64,000 bases of DNA from Bacillota bacterium (GTDB lineage: Bacteria; Bacillota; Clostridia; Ch29): assembly GCA_013540605.1 (NCBI GenBank), contig JABVCK010000003.1, positions 1-64,000 on the forward strand. Reading direction: 5' to 3'. A model generated the notes under the pieces. It was not told where the DNA came from and did no database searches. It saw only the letters and a list, made by a program, of their open reading frames with translations. Made by a program: the position numbers and the translations under genes. Shown here piece by piece: positions 44,697 to 54,462 of the stretch; within the stretch, counting starts at the first letter, position 1, and the number at the start of each line of letters is the position of its first letter.

Positions 44697-45875
44697 CTAC
44701 TCGTACCTCAAGGCGTCTATCGGGTTCAACAGCGCAGCCTTGTTTGCGGGGTAAATTCCAAACGCTATTCCCACAAGTATGGAGAACAGGCTCGCAATAA
44801 GCAGCATATTTACAGAAACAACCGTGCTGAACCCAACCAGCTTTGATACCAGTACAGACCCGGATATTCCAACTGCTACACCAATAGCCCCTCCCAGACA
44901 GCTGATCACCAGTGCCTCTATCAAGAACTGTATCAGGATATCGCTGTGTTTTGCGCCTAGAGCTTTGCGTATCCCTATCTCCCTAGTCCTTTCGGTAACC
45001 GATACGAGCATAATGTTCATTATGCCTATCCCGCCAACTAATAGGGATATCCCTGCAATCCCCCCCAGCATAGCAGTCAGCGTGCCCGTTACTTCGCTCA
45101 TTGTCGAGAGCATCTGGGTCTGGTTGAAAACTCTGTAGTTTCCTTCGTCCTTGAATTTTCTGGTTAGAAAATTGTTTATATACAGCTCCGCAGTTTCAAC
45201 CTGTTCCGCGGAAACCGCCTGCACATATATAGTCCTGATGCCTGTGTCGCCCGAGAGCCTTAATCCCACTGTTATGGGAATAATAACCTTATTGTCGCCG
45301 GACCCCCCCATAGAACTGCCCTTTTCTTTCAAAGTACCCACAATAGTAAATTTCTGCCCGCTTATTGTTATAGATTCTCCAAGCGGATTTTGAAAAGGGA
45401 ATAGCTCATCGATAATCTCCTTACCTATGACTGCCACCCTTTGCCGGTTGGTCAGGTCGCTTTCAATTAAAAACCTTCCGCCCGACAGTTCATAGTTCAG
45501 GACGTCCAGATAATCCATGGTTGTGCTTTCCAGAGAAGCGCTGTCCATTTTCTTGTTGCCGTATTTAACGGTTGTTGAAGACGTCTGGGATGGAGCTACC
45601 TTATCAACCCCGGGAAAGCTTGAAAACTCCTTGACCTCATCGTAGGTAACGGATGTTAGTGCACCCCGGCCCATAATATTTACTGTCAGCAGATTGGTAC
45701 CCAGGCTTTCAATTCTTTCAGTTACGCTTTTAGCAGACCCTTCCCCCACCGATACAAGTATTATCACTGCGCTGACTCCGATGATAACTCCCAGCATTGT
45801 GAGAAAAGAGCGCATTTTGTTGCTTAATATGCTGGATATTGCCATTTTTAGAGTCTGTAAGAGATTTAGATTCAA
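44697..45875 (-). CDS. MacB/FtsX-type ABC transporter permease
   Basis: 392 residues with one N-terminal membrane segment, a large extracytoplasmic MacB_PCD domain (about 45-270), and three C-terminal segments of the FtsX domain. Typical wording: FLTMLGVIIGVSAVIILVSVGEGS, GIGIMNIMLVSVTERTREIG and IRKALGAKHSDILIQFLIEA. It transmits ATP-driven motion outward (mechanotransmission) rather than forming a channel. Its TTG start overlaps the ATPase stop, so the two are coupled. Substrate unknown; peptides, antibiotics or lipids are possible. Confidence 0.92.
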   Translation of the reverse strand: MNLNLLQTLKMAISSILSNKMRSFLTMLGVIIGVSAVIILVSVGEGSAKSVTERIESLGTNLLTVNIMGRGALTSVTYDEVKEFSSFPGVDKVAPSQTSSTTVKYGNKKMDSASLESTTMDYLDVLNYELSGGRFLIESDLTNRQRVAVIGKEIIDELFPFQNPLGESITISGQKFTIVGTLKEKGSSMGGSGDNKVIIPITVGLRLSGDTGIRTIYVQAVSAEQVETAELYINNFLTRKFKDEGNYRVFNQTQMLSTMSEVTGTLTAMLGGIAGISLLVGGIGIMNIMLVSVTERTREIGIRKALGAKHSDILIQFLIEALVISCLGGAIGVAVGISGSVLVSKLVGFSTVVSVNMLLIASLFSILVGIAFGIYPANKAALLNPIDALRYE

Positions 45876-46561
45876 GTCGTCATCTCCTTTCTTGCTTCGG
45901 TCATTACCCCGTCCCTGATGAAAATTTGCCGTTCTGCCTTTTGCGCTATTTCCAAGTCATGAGTAATCACGATCAAAGTGGCTCCGTCACGGTTAAGCCT
46001 TTGGAGCAGCTCCATGACTTCTTTACCGGACGCTGAATCCAAGTTGCCTGTAGGTTCATCCGCCAGTATTATCGCCGGCTCGCCGACAATAGCCCTGGCA
46101 ATGGCAACTCTCTGCTGCTGCCCCCCTGACAGCTCTGCCGGGCGGTGATGCAGCCTGTCCCCCAGGCCGACCATCTCAAGGGCACTGACGGCCTTCTCTC
46201 TCTGCTCCCTGGACTGCGCTCCCCTGTAAACCATCGGCAGTTCTACGTTTTCAAGGGCTGTAAGCCTGGGCAGAAGGTTGAAGCTTTGAAAGACGAACCC
46301 AATTTTTCTGTTCCTGAGTTCTGCAAGCTTACGGCCATGCATGCTTCCCACATCGATCCCATCAAGCCTGTATTTTCCCTGTGTCGGGGTGTCCAAGCAG
46401 CCTAATATGTTCATAAGTGTGGATTTTCCTGAGCCTGATGGACCCACGATTGAGACAAATTCGTTGGCCTCTATGTTAAGGTTTATATGTTTTAATACTT
46501 CCAGTTCAATTTCGCCCATCACATAGCTTTTACACAGGTTTTCTATCTCTATCAATGCCAT
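45872..46561 (-). CDS. MacB/LolD-type ABC ATPase
   Basis: The 229-residue ATPase has Walker A (GPSGSGKSTLMNIL), the Q-loop region FVFQSFNLLPRLTALENVELP, the signature LSGGQQQRVAIARAI, Walker B (ILADEPTGNLDS) and a switch histidine (VITHDLE). 'TGNLDS' is typical of the MacB/LolD/FtsE group. It pairs with the permease at 44697 and the adaptor upstream. Confidence 0.95.
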   Translation of the reverse strand: MALIEIENLCKSYVMGEIELEVLKHINLNIEANEFVSIVGPSGSGKSTLMNILGCLDTPTQGKYRLDGIDVGSMHGRKLAELRNRKIGFVFQSFNLLPRLTALENVELPMVYRGAQSREQREKAVSALEMVGLGDRLHHRPAELSGGQQQRVAIARAIVGEPAIILADEPTGNLDSASGKEVMELLQRLNRDGATLIVITHDLEIAQKAERQIFIRDGVMTEARKEMTT

Positions 46562-46563
46562 GG

Positions 46564-48231
46564 TTAATTGCCTCCCGATCTCTGGGTTCCGCCCTGGGGC
46601 CTTTGGCCTGCACGCATGTCAATCCCCGGCATGCCGAAACCTCCGCCCATCGGAAACCCGTTGGTCTGAGTATTTCCTGCACTAAGTCCTGTAACTACAA
46701 CCCTCTCTCCTTCCGAGAGACCTTCCGTGATTTCCACGTACCTTTCGTTCATAAGACCAATTTTTACTCTTCTTGGTTCCGGGTCTCCGCTCTGGGACTG
46801 AGCAGGTACCATGACAATGGCGTTTCCATTCCGCTGAGTAATAGCCTCAACAGGAACCATTAATACATTTTCCTTACTTTCTATGAGTATTTCCACATCT
46901 GCTGTCATTCCTGTTTTAATATCTCCTCCTTCAGGTATAGTTACAATAACATCATAGTTTGAAACACCGTTTTGAATATTAGGAACCTCGGATACCTTGG
47001 AAACGGTTCCCTCAAATACCCTGTTTGCCAGCGCTTCAATGGTGACAACAGCCCTCTGTCCCAGCTTGACTTTTGAGATATCCAACTCATCCACCGATAT
47101 GCTTACTTTTTTCTGATTGCTCAAGACATAACCCAGGGCAGTACTGTTTGAACTACTTCCACTTGAGGAATCGTCATCCTTTATCTTGATTTCGTCGCCC
47201 ACAACTACGTTCTGCCCTGCAATTATACCATCCACCTCAGCATATACCTTCAATGAGGATATCTTGTCCAGCACCTCGTTGTAGTCCAGTTGGGCTTGCT
47301 TAACCGAAATATCCTTTGATGCCTTTTCCAGGTGCAAGCTATCGCTTGACAGGGTTGCTATAATCTCGCCTTTAACAACCATATCCTTTTCCTTCTTAAT
47401 GACCTTTTCAACCAGCGCTTCAGCAGGTACCGTTATCTCCTTGGTTTCCCCGAATTCTACCGTTCCGGATCTCACTGCCCTTACTTCCCCGTCCGCCGTT
47501 TTTATGGTCACATAGCCTTCCTCGCCCTCTGTAAACCCACCGGGGTTGCTAAAAACCACATGGGCATAGTAGAAGATGGATCCGTCGCCGTTGGGTGTGC
47601 CCGTCTGGTCCACAGATGCTACCTTACCGGTATATGTAGCGAAGCTTGCAGGGAATACTATATCGGCTTCCTGCCCTGGCATAACCTTCTCCTTCTGCAG
47701 TGAGTTAAGCGGCGCCTTCACTTTTATTGTGGACTTGTCAACTATAGTTACTATCACCTTATCCTTGCTGACCGTTTCTCCTTCAACCAGCTGCATCTGT
47801 TCTATAACCCCGCTAATAGGGGCTTTGACTTGAAGGTTTTGAACCTTGTCGGTGGTTGTGCCGTAATCGAGCAGGGTGCTATCCAGATTAACCCTTGCTT
47901 TTTCAAGCTCGGTAACCAGGTCACTATTGCTCAACACATATATTAAATCTCCTGCAGCAACTCTGTCGCCCTCGTTAAAATATATTTCTTCAACTTTGCC
48001 CGTTACCTTTATAGAAAGGCTTTGTTCTTTAACGGGCTGTATATTTCCCGTCCCTGTTATGGATACTCTGATGTCACCCCGCGTCACTGCGACTAAGGGC
48101 AGGCTGGAGTTATTCGCAGCATTATTTCGTTTGCTGGAATAGTACCAATAAATACTCGATACTGCTATTATTAAACAGAGAGCCGGTATAATGATTTTTT
48201 TGTTTTTAAGAAGCCTAATCATTTTTTTCAC
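46564..48231 (-). CDS. HlyD/MacA-type membrane-fusion adaptor, enlarged
   Basis: At 555 residues it is longer than usual MacA/YknX adaptors. An N-terminal membrane anchor (residues 10-30) precedes a first barrel-sandwich (GNIQPVKEQSLSIKVTGK, IYVLSNSDLVTELEKARV) and a second lipoyl-like block (KGEIIATLSSDSLHLEKA, VDGIIAGQNVVVGDEI). A serine-rich spacer follows (about 370-380), then beta-barrel parts and a Gly-rich tail. Part of the fold is therefore duplicated. It starts at GTG 48231 behind GGAGGA and is the first gene after the sigma-54 promoter. In Gram-positives such adaptors work with MacB-like pairs in export. Confidence 0.9.
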   Translation of the reverse strand: MKKMIRLLKNKKIIIPALCLIIAVSSIYWYYSSKRNNAANNSSLPLVAVTRGDIRVSITGTGNIQPVKEQSLSIKVTGKVEEIYFNEGDRVAAGDLIYVLSNSDLVTELEKARVNLDSTLLDYGTTTDKVQNLQVKAPISGVIEQMQLVEGETVSKDKVIVTIVDKSTIKVKAPLNSLQKEKVMPGQEADIVFPASFATYTGKVASVDQTGTPNGDGSIFYYAHVVFSNPGGFTEGEEGYVTIKTADGEVRAVRSGTVEFGETKEITVPAEALVEKVIKKEKDMVVKGEIIATLSSDSLHLEKASKDISVKQAQLDYNEVLDKISSLKVYAEVDGIIAGQNVVVGDEIKIKDDDSSSGSSSNSTALGYVLSNQKKVSISVDELDISKVKLGQRAVVTIEALANRVFEGTVSKVSEVPNIQNGVSNYDVIVTIPEGGDIKTGMTADVEILIESKENVLMVPVEAITQRNGNAIVMVPAQSQSGDPEPRRVKIGLMNERYVEITEGLSEGERVVVTGLSAGNTQTNGFPMGGGFGMPGIDMRAGQRPQGGTQRSGGN

Positions 48232-48277
48232 AGGGTATCCTCCTCAAACGCATTTTATTATCTGGCTATTTCTAAAT

Positions 48278-48293
48278 TGCAAGAAGCGTGCCA
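48278..48293 (-). promoter_or_regulatory. Consensus sigma-54 promoter of the efflux operon
   Basis: On the minus strand TGGCACGCTTCTTGCA matches the -24/-12 consensus TGGCAC-N5-TTGCA at every fixed base. It lies about 35 bases before the adaptor start once the start site is allowed for. The operon ends with a sigma-54 activator gene. Confidence 0.9.
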
Positions 48294-48343
48294 TTTTAAA
48301 AAGGTAGCATTTCCTTGGGCTCTCATCATTACCAAAAGCTATT

Positions 48344-48392
48344 TGCATGAAATCAGACAATCCTCCCCCTGCTTGATGTATGTTTTCAGACA
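48344..48392 (-). promoter_or_regulatory. Two direct upstream activator sites
   Basis: On the minus strand TGTCTGAAAACATACA (48392-48377) and TGTCTGATTTCATGCA (48359-48344) are repeated 33 bases apart, three helical turns. Each is an imperfect dyad TGTNTG-N4-CANNCA. They stand 50-100 bases upstream of the -24 element, as expected for NtrC-type binding. The rest of 48232-48558 shows no gene. Confidence 0.7.
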
Positions 48393-48558
48393 CTTCATTC
48401 TCTTTTACTGTCCTATGCCGTATTCTTATTCTTCACTTACTATCGTCAATCTTTTGGCTTTATTCAATTATATTTGACGGTTCCATTTACCTTTATAATA
48501 TATTATCATATAATAAGGACAAGGGTTTTTTCGAAAATGCAATTATAATTGGGGAGTG

Positions 48559-49881
48559 ATGCCTTTGTTGAAGAGCATATTCACCTTGGCACTTATACTT
48601 CTTGTTGGTTTTTTCAGTGCAGGCTTACCTATCGAGATAAACAGCCTTATCTATATACCTGTTGAACAATCCATCAGCTATTCTTTTCAACCAGCCTATA
48701 CCGAGGTTACCAACCCACACTTGGTCAGGTTTTCTATGACAACTACCAGTACTGCCATTAGTATAAAAAATAGTCCGGGCAATAATATTAAAATCGAAGC
48801 GTATAAAGATGGGAACCGTATAGACGGGTTTAATTTCGTGGAAGCAGTGGATGGAGCCACTGATGAAGAAATGACTCTATCAAGGGATAAACCCCTGGTC
48901 TTTCAGGTAGATATTTCCCAAAAGACAACACGGCTTCCTGATGGCAGTTACGTATTCAAGTTTTCCGGCAACAATGAGAAGTTAAAAAATATTGAGCCCC
49001 TTGAACTCAATGTGTCGTACAAGTCCAGCCCCCAGTACTACAAGAGCCTGAATTACCAGCCAAAGAACAGTATGGGACTTGTACTGTATTTCCCCAGTGG
49101 TGATTACAACTACCTGGTACCGATAACCAGATTTGTACCTTATTCCACAGCTGTTCTCAGCACTACAGGGGAAAACCTGGTAAAGGGTGCGGATCCGGTA
49201 ACAGGCTTGTTGAAAACCGACATTATACCCGATATCAACAAGGTGTACTACAGTGGAAGCACGGTATATGTAGATATAAACTCAAAGTCTGACAGGTTGA
49301 AGGACAACCCTCGTCTTTTCCACGCCCTTGATGCCGTAGTATATTCCATGACAGAGATTCCTGAAATGAAGAGGGTACAATTCATGCTTGATGGCAAACG
49401 GGTTGAAGAGATAACCCCGGGGATTAGCACCAGTGCTCCATGGAGCCCGGAAACCTCGCCCGCTGCATATCTTTTATTAAACACCTTTGACAGATATCTG
49501 TTGTTTCCGTACAGGCCTAATACTGCGGAAGCGAAAACCATTAGGGACTACGCCTATACACTTTTTGATACCATGAAAACGGGTATAGAAGGCGACCTGT
49601 TTGTAGAACCTGTTTTACCCGAGGATGTAGAGCTACTGAACGTTTACTATATCAACAATACAATAAAACTTGATTTTAACCGGGCATTCCTTGAAGTCTA
49701 TAGGAACGACAGGCAAAAGCAGTATATCATGATGGACTCAATATTATATTCTTTTACGACCATTCCCGGTGTCAAATATGTAAAGCTGATGATAGAAGGT
49801 AATGATGATTATACCTTTGCGGATAACAAGTTGATCAACTCTTTTAGCCGGCCTCTATTTATAAACCCGGAAAATAATTAG
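48559..49881 (+). CDS. Exported protein with two GerMN domains
   Basis: The product of about 440 residues has an N-terminal signal or anchor (SIFTLALILLVGFFSAGLP). An N-terminal beta-rich region lies at about 40-155. A first GerMN domain spans about 175-300 (GLVLYFPSGDYNYLVPITRFVP, VYVDINSKSDRL, ALDAVVYSMTEIPEMKRVQFMLDG). A second spans about 305-435, degenerate at its start but with LLNVYYINNTIKLDFNRAF and SILYSFTTIPGVKYVKLMIEG. GerM-type proteins serve sporulation and germination or envelope roles. The GGGGAG site is only two bases from ATG 48559; TTG 48565 would be better spaced, so the start is uncertain. Confidence 0.82.
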   Translation: MPLLKSIFTLALILLVGFFSAGLPIEINSLIYIPVEQSISYSFQPAYTEVTNPHLVRFSMTTTSTAISIKNSPGNNIKIEAYKDGNRIDGFNFVEAVDGATDEEMTLSRDKPLVFQVDISQKTTRLPDGSYVFKFSGNNEKLKNIEPLELNVSYKSSPQYYKSLNYQPKNSMGLVLYFPSGDYNYLVPITRFVPYSTAVLSTTGENLVKGADPVTGLLKTDIIPDINKVYYSGSTVYVDINSKSDRLKDNPRLFHALDAVVYSMTEIPEMKRVQFMLDGKRVEEITPGISTSAPWSPETSPAAYLLLNTFDRYLLFPYRPNTAEAKTIRDYAYTLFDTMKTGIEGDLFVEPVLPEDVELLNVYYINNTIKLDFNRAFLEVYRNDRQKQYIMMDSILYSFTTIPGVKYVKLMIEGNDDYTFADNKLINSFSRPLFINPENN

Positions 49882-49993
49882 TAGACAGCGCAGCCTGTCT
49901 ACTTTTGATTTACGCTCAATAAGAATCCGTTTACCCAAATAATGTCAGATGGCACACCTTTAGCTATTTGCCAATGGATTTTCTTTTATACCT

Positions 49994-50395
49994 CTACTGC
50001 CACCTGTTCCAGTAAAAGTTTACCTGTCCCCGTTCGATCATATTTCTGAACTTGACCTTTAGCCATTCCCGTACAACTACCCTGGTAAGGGGTATCACCA
50101 GCACAAATCCACACAAATCGGTTATCAAACCGGGTGTCAGAAGCATTGCTCCTCCCACCAGTATGCATAGACCCTCAATAATCTGATTGCCTGGTATGTT
50201 TCCCGTTTCAAGCTCAGTTTGAATACGTCTCAGAACATCCATGCCCTGGGTCTTCGCCAGATAGGCTCCCAATATACCCGTTAGCAGTACAATCAGTATC
50301 GTGTAGCCAATCCCGACATACTGTCCCAGTTTTATCAGGATCGCCAGTTCTATCAAAGGTATGAGAGTAAATAGCAAAATAAACCGGATTAACAT
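49994..50395 (-). CDS. fxsA: FxsA family membrane protein
   Basis: At 133 residues with three or four membrane segments, it fits FxsA: PLIELAILIKLGQYVGIGYTI, GILGAYLAKTQGMDVLRRIQ, then AMLLTPGLITDLCGFVLVIP. In E. coli FxsA over-production blocks F-exclusion of phage T7; its normal function is unknown. It is 14 bases after the thioesterase gene and is the end of the pfkA-pyk-ybgC-fxsA run. Confidence 0.9.
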   Translation of the reverse strand: MLIRFILLFTLIPLIELAILIKLGQYVGIGYTILIVLLTGILGAYLAKTQGMDVLRRIQTELETGNIPGNQIIEGLCILVGGAMLLTPGLITDLCGFVLVIPLTRVVVREWLKVKFRNMIERGQVNFYWNRWQ

Positions 50396-50409
50396 GAAGC
50401 CCCTCCATT

Positions 50410-50826
50410 CTACAGGGAGTTCTCTAAAATTGTATAATATTCAGCACAACGTTTTCTCAGATTAACAGGTTTTAAGGTTCGCGCATCGGTAAAAGCGTGA
50501 ACTGTATAGCCGGATGCCAACAGCACCTCATCCTCTTCCCTCACCACCTGGTATTCGTAAACTATCCTGGCGCCGGATAGTTCCTTTACCTTAGTCCTTA
50601 TTAGCAGCAGATCATCATATTTTGCAGGCGCCTTATAATTGCAATGGCTTTCAATGACCGGAAGCATCACGCCTTTATCTTCAAGGGATTTATAGCTTAA
50701 ACCCAATGACCTTATAAACTCGGTTCTTCCTACTTCGAACCAGGTGTAATAGTTCCCATAATATACAACGCCCATTTGGTCTGTATCTTTATACCTGGCC
50801 CTGACCCTGGCATCCCATACATGCAT
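50410..50826 (-). CDS. YbgC/FadM-type acyl-CoA thioesterase
   Basis: The 138-residue single hot-dog domain has the 4HBT active-site pattern YKDTDQMGVVYYGNYYTWFEVGR, with the catalytic Asp, followed by RSLGLSY and NYKAPAKYDDLLLI. It hydrolyses acyl-CoA thioesters in the cytoplasm. GGGGGTG precedes ATG 50826, and the gene begins 13 bases after pyk. Confidence 0.9.
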   Translation of the reverse strand: MHVWDARVRARYKDTDQMGVVYYGNYYTWFEVGRTEFIRSLGLSYKSLEDKGVMLPVIESHCNYKAPAKYDDLLLIRTKVKELSGARIVYEYQVVREEDEVLLASGYTVHAFTDARTLKPVNLRKRCAEYYTILENSL

Positions 50827-50839
50827 TTTATCACCCCCG

Positions 50840-52594
50840 TTACATAACCGTTGCTATTCCGCTGTAGATCAAGCCTGTAGCTCCATCTACGGTTACAATT
50901 TCTCCATCCCGCAGCAGGCCAAACCCATCTCCAACTCCCACAACCGTTGGCTTACCCAGATGCAGCCCTACTATGGCAGCATGGGACGTAAGACCTCCCT
51001 CTTCCGCAATTATGGCAGATGCCATCTCCATTAAAGGAACCATTTCCTTGTCTCCCGATTTTATAACCAACACATTTCCCGGCTGCATTTTATCCAGTTC
51101 TTTTACCGGATCGTTGATGACAACTACCTTTCCGTAGGCGGATTTTTTGCCGACTCCCATACCTCTGGTTATAACCTTTGCCACGGTATGTACCCGGATT
51201 AGATTGGTGGTACCCGTAACCGCCGTAGGAACCCCGGCCGTTATTACAACCAAATCGCCTTCCTTGATATATCCTCTTTCAAGGGCAGCCTTAACGCTGG
51301 CCTCAAGGGTGTCGTCGGTATTATCCTCCTGCTTTGAAAGCACCGGATATACTCCCCAGGTCAGGTTTAACTGCCTCATTACCCTCTCATCAGGTGTAGC
51401 GCCGACTATCGAAGATTTAGGCCTGTACTTGGATACCATCCGCGCGGTATGCCCGGACTGGGTGGCCGTAATTATTGCCGCTGCACCCAGGTCGTGCGCT
51501 GTAGCACATGTAGCATGGCTGACCGCATTTGTTACGCTGTTGCTTCCTTCCATCGCCGTTTTGTTTATCCACTTGCCGAAATTGTATGCCTCTTCAACCT
51601 TCTCCGCAATCCTCGCCATTGTCTCGACCGCTTCTACAGGATGCTTGCCTGCCGCTGTTTCACCCGACAGCATAATTGCATCGGTTCCATCCAGGATTGC
51701 ATTAGCCACGTCTGCAACCTCAGCCCTTGTAGGCCTGGGGTTTCTCATCATAGAATCAAGCATCTGGGTAGCAGTGATTACCGGCTTTCCCACCCTGTTG
51801 CATTTCCTGATCATTTCCTTCTGAAGCAACGGTACCTCTTCAGCCGGAATTTCTACACCCAGATCTCCCCTCGCAACCATAATTCCATCGGCTACCTCGA
51901 TGATGCTATCCAGGTTTTCTACCCCTTCACGGTTCTCAATCTTGGCAATTATTTTTATGTATGCACCGTTATTCTCTTCCAGAATTCTTCTTATCTCCAG
52001 GATATCCTCCGCCTTCCGTGAGAAAGATGCTGCAATAAAGTCTATGCCATGCCGAATGCCAAAAAGGATATCCTCTGTATCCTTGGGTGTAACGGCCGGC
52101 AACCTTGTGGAAATCCCGGGCAGGTTAACGCCTTTGTTATTAGATATTTCGCCGCCGTTAATGACCGTGCAGATTACATCTTCTCCATCCACCTGCTCGA
52201 CTTTTAGTTGAATCAAGCCGTCATCAAGCAGCACCGTATCCCCCTTGGCCACATCTCCTGCAAAGTACTCATATGTAACACCGGCTTCTTCTTCATTTCC
52301 CTCGATATCCCTTGTGGTCAGTACAAATCTTTTGCCCTCTTCCAGAAAGACCCTTCCGTTTCTAAAGGTTTTCAACCTGATTTCCGGGCCTTTTGTATCC
52401 AGAAGAATGGCCAGGGGTTTCTTAATTTCATCCCTGACCTTTTTGACATCGTTTATCCTTTTCAGGTGCTCCTCATGACTCCCGTGGGAAAAATTAAGCC
52501 TGGCAATATCCATACCATTTTGAGCTATTCTCCTTAATAGGCCGATATCATCCGTTGCCGGACCAAGAGTACAGACGATTTTGGTCCTCCTCAT
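50840..52594 (-). CDS. pyk: Pyruvate kinase with C-terminal PEP-utiliser domain
   Basis: The 584-residue protein makes pyruvate and ATP from PEP and ADP. Core motifs: TKIVCTLGPA, ARLNFSHGSHEEH, the lysine in IIAKIENREGVEN, MVARGDLGVEIP and ATQMLDSM, GETAAGKHP. Residues about 475-584 are the extra C-terminal domain seen in Bacillus and Geobacillus enzymes, with GGLTSHAAIVGLHLGKPTVVG (histidine-carrying domain of PEP-utilising enzymes). ATG 52594 follows AGGAGGGAG; a palindromic repeat stands just upstream. Confidence 0.97.
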   Translation of the reverse strand: MRRTKIVCTLGPATDDIGLLRRIAQNGMDIARLNFSHGSHEEHLKRINDVKKVRDEIKKPLAILLDTKGPEIRLKTFRNGRVFLEEGKRFVLTTRDIEGNEEEAGVTYEYFAGDVAKGDTVLLDDGLIQLKVEQVDGEDVICTVINGGEISNNKGVNLPGISTRLPAVTPKDTEDILFGIRHGIDFIAASFSRKAEDILEIRRILEENNGAYIKIIAKIENREGVENLDSIIEVADGIMVARGDLGVEIPAEEVPLLQKEMIRKCNRVGKPVITATQMLDSMMRNPRPTRAEVADVANAILDGTDAIMLSGETAAGKHPVEAVETMARIAEKVEEAYNFGKWINKTAMEGSNSVTNAVSHATCATAHDLGAAAIITATQSGHTARMVSKYRPKSSIVGATPDERVMRQLNLTWGVYPVLSKQEDNTDDTLEASVKAALERGYIKEGDLVVITAGVPTAVTGTTNLIRVHTVAKVITRGMGVGKKSAYGKVVVINDPVKELDKMQPGNVLVIKSGDKEMVPLMEMASAIIAEEGGLTSHAAIVGLHLGKPTVVGVGDGFGLLRDGEIVTVDGATGLIYSGIATVM

Positions 52595-52616
52595 ATTCTC
52601 CCTCCTTCTAATGTAA

Positions 52617-52663
52617 GGGGACACACCGCTGTTTGCGGGTATTCCTTGCCGCGGAATGTCCCC
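52617..52663. repeat. GGGGACA...TGTCCCC palindromic repeat (copy c)
   Basis: 47 bases, identical to copy a apart from three positions. It lies between pfkA and pyk, just upstream of the pyk ribosome site, in the same relative position as copy a has to ribD. Confidence 0.88.
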
Positions 52664-52702
52664 TAAATTTACGTAGTTGGTAGTTCGTAGTTTTCAGTAA
52701 TT

Positions 52703-53722
<1,020 letters not shown>

Positions 53723-53917
53723 TTATAAGCCCGTTTGATAAAGAATACTATGAGCTTCTTCAATTTCGCTCTCCGGAACCAAAACCTCATAATAGCCGTC
53801 CTTGCATGAACATCTGTTAACAGGCCTTATCTTTACCAAGATGCTCTCTTTCTCGAGATAATCCTTAACATTTTCAGCCGTCTCTTTGCTCGGAGCCATA
53901 TATACAATCGTCCACAT
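53723..53917 (-). CDS. Small DUF2007-like protein
   Basis: The 64-residue product opens MWTIVYMAPSKETAENVKDYL and includes ILVKIRPV, a cysteine pair (RCSCKDG) and YYEVLVPESEIEEAHSI. Short proteins like this are often found between dnaE and pfkA in Clostridia and are sometimes mislabelled glutamate decarboxylase. Fold and spacing suggest a ferredoxin-like DUF2007 unit; function unknown. ATG 53917 is used because GGGGG lies six bases ahead. Confidence 0.65.
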   Translation of the reverse strand: MWTIVYMAPSKETAENVKDYLEKESILVKIRPVNRCSCKDGYYEVLVPESEIEEAHSILYQTGL

Positions 53918-54016
53918 GGTCATCCCCCTATATTTGAAATCCCGTTCCAGAATCGAACTTATAGACATATTATATCATATATGGATATTTTAATTCGACT
54001 TAAGGAGGTATGATTT

Positions 54017-54457
54017 TTGTTAAAAAATGCCGTTATTCAGCTCCTGTCTGAAGCAGGTGTGGAAATCGAAAAATTATCCGAACTGGTTATGAAAATCAAA
54101 GGAAACGATACCGACCTTTCCCTGGTCCTCATCAGACAAGAGGTGGAAGAGGTATTGTCAAACACTGAAGCTGCAGAGATTATACTTACTATTGTAATAC
54201 TTAATATATACGCTAACAGCAACCTGCTTCCAGAACCCTTACAAACTCTTATTAAGGGAAACAAAGGCCATCTGAATAATGTACTCCCCCTTTTCATCTG
54301 CAATTTGTATGGCTCCGCAGGTATAATTTATTACGGGCATATCGTCAAGGCATACAGCAGTCTTTTGGATGAGCAGTTCACCAGTTTCAATCCGGGGATT
54401 AAGAACATGGTAGCAGGAATAGCCGCGGCAGCATGTGCGAGAATCGATGCCGTATAA
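54017..54457 (+). CDS. YutG/PgpA-like protein with lost catalytic motifs
   Basis: The protein of about 146 residues starts at TTG 54017, seven bases after AAGGAGGT. The order LLSEAGVEIEKLSELV, then LPEPLQTLIKG, FICNLYGSAGIIYYGHIVKAY and AGIAAAACARIDAV parallels the YutG branch of phosphatidylglycerophosphatase A. The acidic residues that family uses (a DE before LYG-like text, and TFLDD before the alanine-rich helix) are replaced here (GHLNNV; NPGIKNM). This is my recollection of the family, not an alignment. It is the only plus-strand gene in this stretch and is convergent with dnaE. Confidence 0.5.
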   Translation: MLKNAVIQLLSEAGVEIEKLSELVMKIKGNDTDLSLVLIRQEVEEVLSNTEAAEIILTIVILNIYANSNLLPEPLQTLIKGNKGHLNNVLPLFICNLYGSAGIIYYGHIVKAYSSLLDEQFTSFNPGIKNMVAGIAAAACARIDAV

Positions 54458-54462
54458 TACGA

